16,670 nucleotides of DNA from Thermoplasmata archaeon (GCA_021827885.1 JAKAUD010000048.1:1-16670); one strand, 5' to 3'. Shown: positions 5,100 through 11,378, counted from the stretch's first letter. Numbers and translations are program-made. The notes: generated by a model from the letters alone, not told the origin.

Positions 5100-5107
5100 T
5101 TTATAAA
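5100..5107 (+). promoter_or_regulatory. TATA box of the long plus-strand operon
   Basis: TTTATAAA is a near-perfect archaeal TATA box. Transcription would start near 5128 and run through every plus-strand gene to 10804 without another convincing promoter. The leader contains a possible 15-codon ORF (5164-5211, MLFSDAIKRIWKKRS) with no good SD, so I do not list it as a gene. Confidence 0.5.
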
Positions 5108-5215
5108 GTTCCTACAAGTATCACAACTTGTCATACTGAGTAGGAATCCTCCAACATCACGAAATGCTATTTTCGGATGCAATAAAGAGGATTTGGAAGA
5201 AAAGGAGCTAAAAAG

Positions 5216-5326
5216 ATGGATAAAAAAAGCATATGGTCTGAATTTGAAATAGAAAGCAATGGCGGTTATCGATTTCAGGAAATGTATGCCAATAATATTC
5301 TAAGCGGGAGGGTGAATGGGAAATGA
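5216..5326 (+). CDS. Small ORF, probable truncated relative of the 9036-9203 protein, 36 aa
   Basis: ATG 5216 has GGAG 6-8 bases upstream and the ORF ends in ATGA overlapping the start of the next gene. The first 20 residues (MDKKSIWSEFE, then GGYRFQE) align with the start of the 55-aa protein at 9036 (MDKKEIEFEFE, then NTYRFQE), keeping MDKK, EFE and YRFQE in register. After that it diverges and stops early, so the IGTLY and KVTVEWE part is missing. Its last codons form the SD for the two-TM gene. It may be a remnant kept for translational coupling. Confidence 0.5.
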   Translation: MDKKSIWSEFEIESNGGYRFQEMYANNILSGRVNGK

Positions 5327-6051
5327 ATAATAAAGAAGAAAGAATAGAAAGGCTTTTAAAGAAAAAATGGGAGTTATCGACAAGACAAATGCTATTCTTT
5401 GTGCTTGCTTTATTGTTGATCTTTCTCTTTATTGGAATAATAAATGCTATATTTTATTCACCTTCTGCTGAGTTTGACATTGCTTTGTACACTGGAATGT
5501 TGGCCACTTTCACAGCTCTTTCCATAACTTACTCAATTGCTTCCAATGCAAAACGAGAGGATAAAGATATTACATTGAAACGCCTTGAAGAATTTTATTC
5601 ACCGTTGATAAAGATATTCTCTGCTTATCCTGAATCGGTTATGCATAACATGAAGGAAGTTGAATACAGAGCTAATGAGCTTGTCTCAATACTCAAGGGA
5701 AAAAGATATTTGGCAACTCTCGACACTATGCCTAGTATTCCAGAAAATGTTGAACATATCGCTTATTTTAATTGGATTAATGAACCACAAACTCTTCTTA
5801 CGATAGGTGGTGGTAAAACTTCTACTGGTCTGGGTTATTTAGTGTTTAAAGATGACAATGAGCGGAAACCTTGGTGCAGATTCGTAAAACAGCTGTGGAA
5901 AGACTATGACTTTCTTGTCAAGAAGTATTACTCCTCTGAACTAGAACAGGATAAAGAGCCAAAATGGCAATTGAGAGTTAAAGATGTGCCTGCAAAAGGA
6001 GCTGACGAAGACGAGGCGAGCAATGTTCAGGATGAGAATGCTATGAAATGA
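5323..6051 (+). CDS. Two-TM protein with cytoplasmic C-terminal domain, 242 aa
   Basis: Residues 1-21 are charged, TM1 spans about 22-44 and TM2 about 52-73. A large soluble domain follows with the motif RLEEFYSPL at 87-95, which I recall from many uncharacterised bacterial and archaeal two-TM proteins. The tail (after about residue 215) is acidic and low in complexity. The N-terminus and the soluble domain should both be cytoplasmic. In a defence-like operon with a TIR protein such a protein could be a membrane effector or anchor, but this is inferred. ATG 5323 follows GGGTGA by 7 bases and overlaps the stop of the small ORF before it. Confidence 0.75.
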   Translation: MNNKEERIERLLKKKWELSTRQMLFFVLALLLIFLFIGIINAIFYSPSAEFDIALYTGMLATFTALSITYSIASNAKREDKDITLKRLEEFYSPLIKIFSAYPESVMHNMKEVEYRANELVSILKGKRYLATLDTMPSIPENVEHIAYFNWINEPQTLLTIGGGKTSTGLGYLVFKDDNERKPWCRFVKQLWKDYDFLVKKYYSSELEQDKEPKWQLRVKDVPAKGADEDEASNVQDENAMK

Positions 6052-6137
6052 AATCTAATGCCGGAATTCGTGAGAACCCACTAAGAATATACACGTTAAA
6101 TTACCTAGAGATGTTCTTGATGGTGAGGAAAGGAAGA

Positions 6138-6191
6138 GGTGAATAGGAAATGAGTGGGATTGGTTAGATTTTGAAGGGATGAAAAAAGATG
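6138..6191 (+). repeat. Junction element copy: SD, mini-ORF (MSGIG), SD
   Basis: This is one copy of an intergenic element recurring in the operon: GGTGA-N7-ATGA, then a GATTTTGAAGGG block and a second SD-like stretch leading to the next ATG. The mini-ORF 6150-6167 encodes only five residues. Fuller copies lie at 8993-9038 and 9736-9790 and partial ones near 6565-6601 and 7971-7998. Upstream (6052-6137) I see only short peptides in all frames and call no gene. Confidence 0.55.
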
Positions 6192-6503
6192 GCAGATTAT
6201 ATAGAACCAAAAAAGAGAAGAAAAAGGATAAAGGTCAATGTGTTCCAGAGAGAGACTAAATGTCCACTAGGATATCACTGGGAAAGAGCGCATTGGGCTA
6301 GGAATCGACTAGGTGTTGGCAGTCATTGGGAGAGGAGACAATGCGTTAAGGATAGTAAAGGTCCGGGGATGAAGGTAATCAAGCAAATTACCAGAACGGA
6401 AGGAGGGATTCCTCACTTATTTAAAAGACAGCAAGAAATATGGGAAGAACCAATCGATGAACGAAGTGAAATAGAGAGAGTCGAAAAAGATGATTCTCAT
6501 TAA
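6189..6503 (+). CDS. Basic Trp/His-rich small protein, 104 aa
   Basis: The N-terminus is very basic (KKRRKRIKV). The middle contains two similar units, GYHWERAHWARNR and GSHWERRQC, flanked by two Cys residues (positions 25 and 53), so it may form a small disulfide- or metal-supported fold. The C-terminus is charged and likely helical (LFKRQQEIWEEPIDERSEIERVE). No TM segment is present. The family is not recognised. The start lies 6 bases after GGGATGA within a copy of the junction element. It precedes the TIR gene and could be a partner or a nucleic-acid-binding component; that is speculation. Confidence 0.6.
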   Translation: MADYIEPKKRRKRIKVNVFQRETKCPLGYHWERAHWARNRLGVGSHWERRQCVKDSKGPGMKVIKQITRTEGGIPHLFKRQQEIWEEPIDERSEIERVEKDDSH

Positions 6504-6594
6504 TGACAAATCTGTGGAATATGATTTGGTTGACAGAGAAAGTAAGAGATATGGCAAGACATTTGAAGGAAATGAGGAGATTTTAAAAGGGTGA
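6490..6594 (+). CDS. Small ORF, 34 aa, coupled to the TIR gene
   Basis: ATG 6490 lies inside the end of the preceding gene and the ORF runs to TGA 6592-6594, which is part of the SD (GGGTGA) of the TIR gene. The peptide starts MILINDKSVEYDLVD, compatible with two beta strands, and ends EEILKG, encoded by the GATTTTAAAAGGGTGA block of the junction element. The TIR frame continues directly after this stop in the same frame. It may be a real small protein or only a coupling leader. Confidence 0.4.
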   Translation: MILINDKSVEYDLVDRESKRYGKTFEGNEEILKG

Positions 6595-6600
6595 AGAGAA

Positions 6601-7740
6601 ATTAAGGCAAGAGTTTTCTTAAGCAGTGGACAGAATGAGAGTGAAAAGGAGATTGTGAAAGCCATTAAGAAAAAGCTCGAAGAGGAAGGATATGATGTGT
6701 ATATTGCGATTGAACAGCATTCGTCATCTGGATTCAAAGAAAACATTTTCGATCAACTGAAGAAATCTGAATACTTTCTATTCATTGATTTCAAAAGAGA
6801 AGAACTTGTTCAAAAAGGAATTGGGAAAGCTAATTCTTTAGTGTGCAGAGGTTCTCTATTTTCTCATCAGGAACTTGCTGTAGCTTCGTACCTTGGACTT
6901 GAAATGCTGGGATTCCAGGAAGAAGGAATTGAAGAACATCCGGGAATGATGAATTTTGTCATGGTCAACCCAACTAAGTTTACAGATAGAGAACGGCTCC
7001 CTGAGATGGTTGTGCAAGAAGTTAAAAATAACTGGACACCTGATTGGAGAAAGGAACTATTTCTCTCTGTTTTAAACGATCCCCCACACAATCCATCGCA
7101 CGTAATTGACCACAGAAATTGTAAACTATCTTGTTATTATCATATAAAAGTTAAAAATAACCATAATAACAAAATTGCTACTAATTGCCGAGCATTTATC
7201 TTGAAATTAGTTAATGAATCATCTGGTAAGGAGCCTAAATTAGAGTTGACAGAATTGAAATGGAAAGGTGTAACTATAGATTCCGTTTACATTCCACCAG
7301 GTGAAGAACGAATTCTCGATGCTTTTCATATATATGATGATGAACCAAGCAAGGTATACTTGGGAGTAAATCCTTACTTAGTGGATGCTGAGATCATCAA
7401 TATAAAATATCAATTGGGACCTGGAAAATACAAAATTAGCTATGCAGTCTTTGCAGATGGATTTGAGCCAGCCATAGAAACCTTTATAATCGAAATCGAT
7501 AATAATGTAGGATTTCTAAGTTTTTACTCTGAAAAAGATATAAACAACAAAGTGGGAACCTGTCAAGGTACCATAGGAAAACAGCCACTAACGACTACTA
7601 CCTCTACGTACACTCAAACATCTCCGCCAGATTTTCAAAATATAGATGTTCCGACGGGAACACTTACATATAGAATGGAATATTTCAGACGAGCTAAAGA
7701 AATTGAAAGTAACGATCAAACTGAGTTGAAAATGTTTTGA
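6601..7740 (+). CDS. TIR-like domain protein with C-terminal beta-sandwich, probable ATT start
   Basis: The N-terminal ~145 residues look like a TIR/TIR-like fold: strand KARVFLSSG, helix EKEIVKAIKKKLEEEG, strand YDVYIA, then a strand YFLFIDF and the stretch SLFSHQELAVAS, where Glu91 (counted from the ATT) stands where TIR NADases carry the catalytic Glu. Residues from about 162 to 290 are beta-rich (ELTELKWKG, YKISYAVFADGFEP), like an Ig or CARF-less sensor domain; the rest is a low-complexity Thr/Ser tail. ATT at 6601 is favoured by the SD GGGTGA with 6-base spacing, and because GTG 6655 would delete the first strand. A defence role, such as NAD depletion upon infection, is inferred. Confidence 0.7.
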   Translation: MKARVFLSSGQNESEKEIVKAIKKKLEEEGYDVYIAIEQHSSSGFKENIFDQLKKSEYFLFIDFKREELVQKGIGKANSLVCRGSLFSHQELAVASYLGLEMLGFQEEGIEEHPGMMNFVMVNPTKFTDRERLPEMVVQEVKNNWTPDWRKELFLSVLNDPPHNPSHVIDHRNCKLSCYYHIKVKNNHNNKIATNCRAFILKLVNESSGKEPKLELTELKWKGVTIDSVYIPPGEERILDAFHIYDDEPSKVYLGVNPYLVDAEIINIKYQLGPGKYKISYAVFADGFEPAIETFIIEIDNNVGFLSFYSEKDINNKVGTCQGTIGKQPLTTTTSTYTQTSPPDFQNIDVPTGTLTYRMEYFRRAKEIESNDQTELKMF

Positions 7741-7754
7741 AAGTGTGAATTAAT

Positions 7755-7970
7755 ATGGGAAAAATGACATTTGAAATGAAAAGGATAAATGGAAAACCGG
7801 GATATTCAAATTTTATGGGAAATGGGAATGCCAAAACCGACAGTACGGAATATGATATTCCAGTTGGTGGGAAATTTAGAGTTGGGGTGGCCTTGCAAAT
7901 TAAAAACACGCTAATGAAAGAGCTTGATATTCCAAAAGAAAGAATTAAGGTTACGGTGGAGTGGGAGTAA
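7755..7970 (+). CDS. Small beta-rich protein with KVTVEWE tail, 71 aa
   Basis: ATG 7755 follows GTGA by 6 bases, and the ORF begins directly after the TIR gene. The protein alternates short strands with turns (GKMTFEMKRINGKP; GGKFRVGVALQI) and a short helix before its final strand, KVTVEWE. That tail and its DNA are identical to the end of the 55-aa protein encoded at 9036, while the rest differs in detail yet follows the same plan (strand, extended middle, 'x-P-x-x-x-KVTVE'). It is probably a diverged or recombined paralogue. Function is unknown. Confidence 0.65.
   Translation: MGKMTFEMKRINGKPGYSNFMGNGNAKTDSTEYDIPVGGKFRVGVALQIKNTLMKELDIPKERIKVTVEWE
7947..7969 (+). repeat. Exact 23-bp direct repeat, copy 1
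   Basis: This stretch encodes the last residues (KVTVEWE) and part of the stop of the 71-aa protein. It is identical over 23 bases to 9180-9202 at the end of another small gene. Identity at every third position, where coding constraint is weak, points to recent duplication or gene conversion rather than common protein function alone. Confidence 0.8.
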
Positions 7971-8027
7971 AGGAGATTTTGAAGGGTTAAAATAAATGAA
8001 CAAAGAAAGGAAAACGGAGGGACATAA

Positions 8028-8966
8028 ATAAGGATAAGCGAAGTACAGGCAAAACTGGATCGAAGATGCGTTATCGCCATAAGGCAACACTCCGGTATAT
8101 TCAGCATAACGGAGAGGATGGAGGAAAGAATACCAGCATACACCTTTACAGAAGAGGATAAGACCTATCTCAGGCTTTTCTTTCCTAAGACAGGAAAGAG
8201 CAACCCCGCATTGTCACCAATTCTATCCAGGAATAACATGATAGAAAAGAGATCATACTATTCGATCACAGAGAGAATCAACAATGTCGAAGGGATGCGA
8301 ATGGTAGCCCGACTTCTTGAAACGCCTTCTGTTGTACTTAACAACACTTATCTCCTCAAGGATGAACTGTACCTGGATTTCAGGTTCCACAGGAATATGC
8401 TGCCCGACATTAATGACCTGCTATCTGGATTGATAGGCAAGAGTCTTAATTTCAGGATAGTCAAACTCACTGGCTCCAGGAACCTCAAAAGTCGGATGGA
8501 GGCAATCCATAGCCAGACCCCTCTTGCTGTAGTTAGGTATTCAGTGCCAATTCCCGGAAATAATCCACTCCTGAGATACATAGTAGCCAACGATCCTGGC
8601 ACAGTTGCAGAGATTGAGGGCAGATCCCTTTCTGAGGAGGGAATCAAGGTAATTCTCTACGCAACCAAGTCGATCGACCAGAAGAGAGCTGACGTAATAT
8701 CAAAGGAGGATAACATTTATGAATCGTACATTAACGAGAAATCCCTTGTCGAGGGCAAGAGATTAGGAGACGATGCGGGAATACCGCGTATTGCATTCTT
8801 CCTCTCTCTCGAGGGAGATCGGCTTTACGATACCACATTCGTTCCTGCGGCCGAGGCGGATGAATACATCTCAATAATGATGAACTCGCTGATGATAGAT
8901 CATGGCTCCCACCCGCTGCTTGACTATTATTCCAGGCTGGATGAGGAGGTGTGGAGGTGGATTTGA
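8028..8966 (+). CDS. Unknown 312-aa protein, less AT-rich than neighbours, probable ATA start
   Basis: The frame opens after a TAA at 8025, and the SD GGAGGG at 8016 with 6-base spacing points to ATA 8028 (IRISEVQAKLDRRCV). The first ATG, 8118, lacks 30 residues that read as good protein (CVIAIRQHSGIFSITER). The protein is alpha/beta with no TM segment and includes NTYLLKDELYLDFRFH near the middle and PLAVVRYSVPIPG, then an Asp/Glu-rich C-terminus. It faintly recalls sensory parts of archaeal regulators, but there is no HTH and I do not recognise it. Its codons use visibly more G and C than the adjacent genes, a sign of a different origin. Confidence 0.6.
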   Translation: MRISEVQAKLDRRCVIAIRQHSGIFSITERMEERIPAYTFTEEDKTYLRLFFPKTGKSNPALSPILSRNNMIEKRSYYSITERINNVEGMRMVARLLETPSVVLNNTYLLKDELYLDFRFHRNMLPDINDLLSGLIGKSLNFRIVKLTGSRNLKSRMEAIHSQTPLAVVRYSVPIPGNNPLLRYIVANDPGTVAEIEGRSLSEEGIKVILYATKSIDQKRADVISKEDNIYESYINEKSLVEGKRLGDDAGIPRIAFFLSLEGDRLYDTTFVPAAEADEYISIMMNSLMIDHGSHPLLDYYSRLDEEVWRWI

Positions 8967-8992
8967 GTGGGAAAACATGCGAGGAACGGGAA

Positions 8993-9038
8993 GGTGAAGA
9001 GGAAATGATGAAGATTTTGAAGAGGTGAAATGAAAATG
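8993..9038 (+). repeat. Junction element copy: SD, mini-ORF (MMKILKR), SD
   Basis: GGTGA at 8993 is followed after 7 bases by ATG 9005, a seven-codon ORF ending TGA 9026-9028. That stop is part of a second SD (GAGGTGA) placed 7 bases before ATG 9036. The same order and much of the same sequence recur at 9736-9790 and 6138-6191. The mini-ORF may pass ribosomes on to the next gene. Confidence 0.6.
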
Positions 9039-9203
9039 GATAAAAAAGAAATAGAATTTGAATTTGAGAGAGCAACAAAGAATACGTATAGGTTCCAAGA
9101 GAAGAGTTCAGGAGAACCTTCAATAGGAACATTGTATGTGAAGAAGGCAGTCTTTGGAACGAAGGAACCCGAGAAAGTGAAGGTTACGGTGGAGTGGGAG
9201 TAG
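9036..9203 (+). CDS. Small conserved-looking beta protein (IGTLYVKK / KVTVEWE), 55 aa
   Basis: ATG 9036 lies 7 bases after GAGGTGA; an ATG at 9030 is too close to the SD. The sequence EFEFERATKNTYRFQE, then IGTLYVKKAVFG and PEKVKVTVEWE resembles, from memory, a widespread family of 50-70 aa bacterial proteins with the pattern K-E-T-K-x-x-x-R-Y-x-E ... IGTLY-[IV]-[KR]-K ... KVT[IV]E. No function is established that I know of. The last 23 bases before the final stop base match those of the gene at 7755, and the N-terminus matches the short ORF at 5216, so this operon carries three related pieces. Confidence 0.75.
   Translation: MDKKEIEFEFERATKNTYRFQEKSSGEPSIGTLYVKKAVFGTKEPEKVKVTVEWE
9180..9202 (+). 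repeat. Exact 23-bp direct repeat, copy 2
   Basis: This copy is identical to 7947-7969 and encodes the same final residues KVTVEWE. The downstream bases differ, so the repeat ends at the stop codon. Confidence 0.8.
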
Positions 9204-9208
9204 GGAAT

Positions 9209-9352
9209 ATGGAGTTAATGTATAAGAAACAGGAGAACTTAGACTTCTACCATGTGGAATACGACCTGACGATGGTGACTGTGCAGGACATGTTTGCGAG
9301 GGTGAGAGGAGGGGAAATGAGACGAGCTCAACTGAACTGTACAAAGAAATAA
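9209..9352 (+). CDS. Small hypothetical protein, 47 aa
   Basis: ATG 9209 lies 5 bases after the stop of the previous gene, with GGAG in its last codons as SD. The product starts MELMYKKQENLDFYHVEYDL and continues with a likely helix (VQDMFARVRGG). It has no TM segment. Its 3' part holds a strong SD (GGAGGGG at 9308) for the next gene and overlaps that gene by 31 bases if the latter starts at 9322. I do not recognise it. Confidence 0.5.
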   Translation: MELMYKKQENLDFYHVEYDLTMVTVQDMFARVRGGEMRRAQLNCTKK

Positions 9353-9699
9353 AAATAAAAACCGCAGAATTGCAGGATTTGTATCGTCAAGCTCAACAAT
9401 TCAAACGAGATGGGAAAGATGAAGAATTAAGAACAAAAATGGAGAGCTTTAGTACTATGGGAAACGAATTGTCGACATGGATGAGAGAAATAATCAAGAC
9501 CAGAGTGACTGAACTCTGCCAGTTGATCAGATCAAAGGACTGGCCAAAGGGTGTTCCAAGAATAATAGGGGCACGCACAGAGCCTTCATATCCAGAGGTT
9601 CTTACGGCTCTGAGTTTCATACCTGATAATGAGCTAGAGACAATCTTGCCATCTGAATGCATGAGTGCACTACGGAGGGTAAGACGAACCATTGTGTAA
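9322..9699 (+). CDS. Helical hypothetical protein, 125 aa, probable ACG start
   Basis: The first canonical start in this frame is TTG 9370, with no SD. GGAGGGG at 9308-9314 places a start 7 bases on at ACG 9322, giving an N-terminus TSSTELYKEIKIKTAELQ that extends an obvious amphipathic helix. Residues to about 70 are helical and charged (YRQAQQFKRDGKDEEL; STWMREIIKTRVTELCQL). The C-terminal part has a Pro/Gly-containing segment and a basic end (ALRRVRRTIV). No known motif is visible. Soluble and cytoplasmic; function unknown. Confidence 0.55.
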   Translation, partial: TSSTELYKEIKIKTAELQDLYRQAQQFKRDGKDEELRTKMESFSTMGNELSTWMREIIKTRVTELCQLIRSKDWPKGVPRIIGARTEPSYPEVLTALSFIPDNELETILPSECMSALRRVRRTIV

Positions 9700-9735
9700 G
9701 TAAAAATTTTATGCGAACGACGTCAAGAATGGAAA

Positions 9736-9790
9736 GGTGAACAGAAAATGATGGAAATTAAGGATATTTTGGAGAGGTGAAAGTACGATA
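9736..9790 (+). repeat. Junction element copy: SD, mini-ORF (MMEIKDILER), SD
   Basis: GGTGA at 9736 is followed after 7 bases by ATG 9748 and a ten-codon ORF whose TGA (9778-9780) belongs to the second SD, GGAGAGGTGA. After 7 bases comes ATA 9788, the apparent start of the next gene. The layout matches 8993-9038 closely, including a double ATG and a peptide ending I-L-x-R. Confidence 0.6.
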
Positions 9791-10804
9791 AAAAGTGAAT
9801 CTGACTATAAAGCAAGTTTAAAGGCAATGTCTGGGCATTTGAAAGATTTAAAATCAACTAACCTGCATATAAGATATCTGTATAGACTTAACATAGAAGA
9901 TCAGGAGAAAGGAAGAAAGGAGGTGGAATTTGATACCGAGAATATGGAGATGAATGAAGAAATCCGGAACGAAATCTTAAAGAAGCTCAAAAATGAGTTT
10001 AACAGCAAAATAGCGGAGGATATAAATTTGGTTTTAGATTATAAATTAAATTTCAAAATTGACCAGAATCAAGTTGGGGTATTGAAAGAGGAGGATTACC
10101 CTGATGAGTTGAAACGACTGATCTTGTCGATGCAAGAACCTTCTCCAGACGGAAAGCCTAGAACGAAAAAAGAAACTTTAAGGGAAAAGAAAATTCCCGT
10201 TGCTTTTGCCATAGGATTTGATGGGGTAATGTATGTTAAGAGGGTTAAACAGATTAAGCTTATGTCAGCTAAAAATATGAAGAATTCATATGTCGCGGGT
10301 ACAAAAACCCATAAGATAACTACGTTAAATGAAGACTTACTTTTACTCACTTTTATGGAACCTGACATAATAATATATACCTCTGAAGATGGAAACGACC
10401 CCACCCTAGTTTATAATTCTAATAATTTCAACTTGATTTGTGCGTCACCAGATCACATGTTGGAACTTATTAAGAAAGACAGGCAGGTAATTGAGAATGT
10501 GATTGATGATGCCGAAAATCTGATCAAATATTTGGAGCGTAATTGGAAATGCAGATCCCCTACTTATTTTATGATTAATCGCAGAGATTTTAAACCGTTT
10601 GATCAAAGCTATATTAACAACTTAAATTCAAAGGAATTTTTCGATGGAAAGTTGCAACTGAATGGAATAAACAAGAAACTTGAAACAACAAATCTGACTG
10701 GGAAAGAAATCTATCATATAATATTAGGTAAATATGGGAAAGAGTACACTCTTGATGGAGGAGAGAAACCCATAATAGTTGAGAGTTTTTCTGAAATGAA
10801 TTGA
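9788..10804 (+). CDS. Possible KwaB/DUF4868-like protein, 338 aa, ATA or ACG start
   Basis: The SD GAGGTGA leads to ATA 9788 (IKSESDYKASL) or ACG 9785; the first ATG at 9827 has only a weak SD. The N-terminal half is charged and helical (EIRNEILKKLKNEFNSKI). The second half has a strand-rich core: VAFAIGFDGVMYVKRV, then HKITTLNEDLLLLT, then EPDIIIY at about 191-197 and a strand LVYNSNNFNLI before a long helix. This order of a 'value' strand, an H-containing turn and 'PDIIIY ... NxNNF' recalls DUF4868, the KwaB subunit of the Kiwa defence system, which is a soluble DNA-interacting partner of membrane protein KwaA. The convergent neighbour looks like KwaA, which supports this; it stays tentative. 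Confidence 0.5.
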   Translation: MKSESDYKASLKAMSGHLKDLKSTNLHIRYLYRLNIEDQEKGRKEVEFDTENMEMNEEIRNEILKKLKNEFNSKIAEDINLVLDYKLNFKIDQNQVGVLKEEDYPDELKRLILSMQEPSPDGKPRTKKETLREKKIPVAFAIGFDGVMYVKRVKQIKLMSAKNMKNSYVAGTKTHKITTLNEDLLLLTFMEPDIIIYTSEDGNDPTLVYNSNNFNLICASPDHMLELIKKDRQVIENVIDDAENLIKYLERNWKCRSPTYFMINRRDFKPFDQSYINNLNSKEFFDGKLQLNGINKKLETTNLTGKEIYHIILGKYGKEYTLDGGEKPIIVESFSEMN

Positions 10805-10815
10805 TGTATTGGCAA

Positions 10816-11343
10816 TTAGCTATACACGGTTCCAACTAAATATAGAAACTCGTTTAGTCTGTAAAGATCCAGCATCTCATTAATTTTAATCCGTCTTTTT
10901 GAAATTAAGTATATGGACGTTCCCTCATTCACTTTTGCCTCTAGTTCGTAGTAGCCACGTGCGCTTAGAAATGGATTGAATAGCATTATTTTATTGTTAG
11001 TGAATAATATAAAAACTAAAAGTAGAATAATGAATAGCACAGTAAGTCCCTTCACTGGTGAAAGAAATAATACTGAAGGGAGAGTAATTGAATATGATAG
11101 AAAATAAGCAATTACATCTTTTCCCATGTCCTCGACTTGTGTAACTTTATACTGCTCATGTTCACATTTATTCTCAAGATAATTCTCACTCAATAGTTGT
11201 AGCCAAATAAAATTACAAGAGACAGCACCAGCTAATAAGAATAAATACCAACTTAATGCAAATCCCACATACACAATATATGTTATACCAAAAATTGGCG
11301 AAAAATTGCCAATAAAAGCTAATATTGATTGGTATAACTTCAT
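10816..11343 (-). CDS. Four-TM protein, KwaA-like, about 175 aa
   Basis: Hydrophobic helices span about residues 6-26, 29-50, 77-95 and 99-115. A charged loop lies between helices 2 and 3 (ENKCEHEQYKVTQVED), and a cytoplasmic C-terminal tail carries NPFLSARGYYELEAKV and a strand SIYLISKRRI. The size, four TM helices, the YFLSYSITLPS helix and the 'NP-x-L-x-x-x-GY-x-x-x-E ... LISK' tail resemble KwaA of the Kiwa anti-phage system, from memory. ATG 11343 is chosen; GTG 11349 would add two residues. A TATA element lies near 11379-11390. In Kiwa loci kwaA and kwaB normally share an operon; here the candidate partner is convergent with an 11-bp gap. Confidence 0.55.
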   Translation of the reverse strand: MKLYQSILAFIGNFSPIFGITYIVYVGFALSWYLFLLAGAVSCNFIWLQLLSENYLENKCEHEQYKVTQVEDMGKDVIAYFLSYSITLPSVLFLSPVKGLTVLFIILLLVFILFTNNKIMLFNPFLSARGYYELEAKVNEGTSIYLISKRRIKINEMLDLYRLNEFLYLVGTVYS

Positions 11344-11378
11344 CTTCACTCACTTCTCATATTATGATGTCATGGATT

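Noticed and set aside
4967..5252. Opposed open frames of 71 aa (minus) and 79 aa (plus)
   Set aside because: The operon TATA box at 5100 lies in the middle of both, neither has an SD, and the composition is not protein-like. The last 20 codons of the plus frame (EDLEEKELKRWIKKAYG) look better but have no start.
1668..6594. TGA read-through (selenocysteine or suppression) joining RHH 2, RHH 6 and the 34-aa ORF to the next frame
   Set aside because: In all three cases the downstream frame is in phase, but the TGA is part of the GGTGA-type SD, no SECIS-like hairpin is evident, and other genes in the operon with the same SD are out of phase. Re-initiation explains it more simply.
6490..6594. 34-aa ORF as a multi-ubiquitin-like domain
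   Set aside because: The start MILINDKSVEYD has a vague beta-grasp look, but the sequence is too short and lacks a C-terminal Gly-Gly or repeats, and no E1/E2/JAB gene is nearby.
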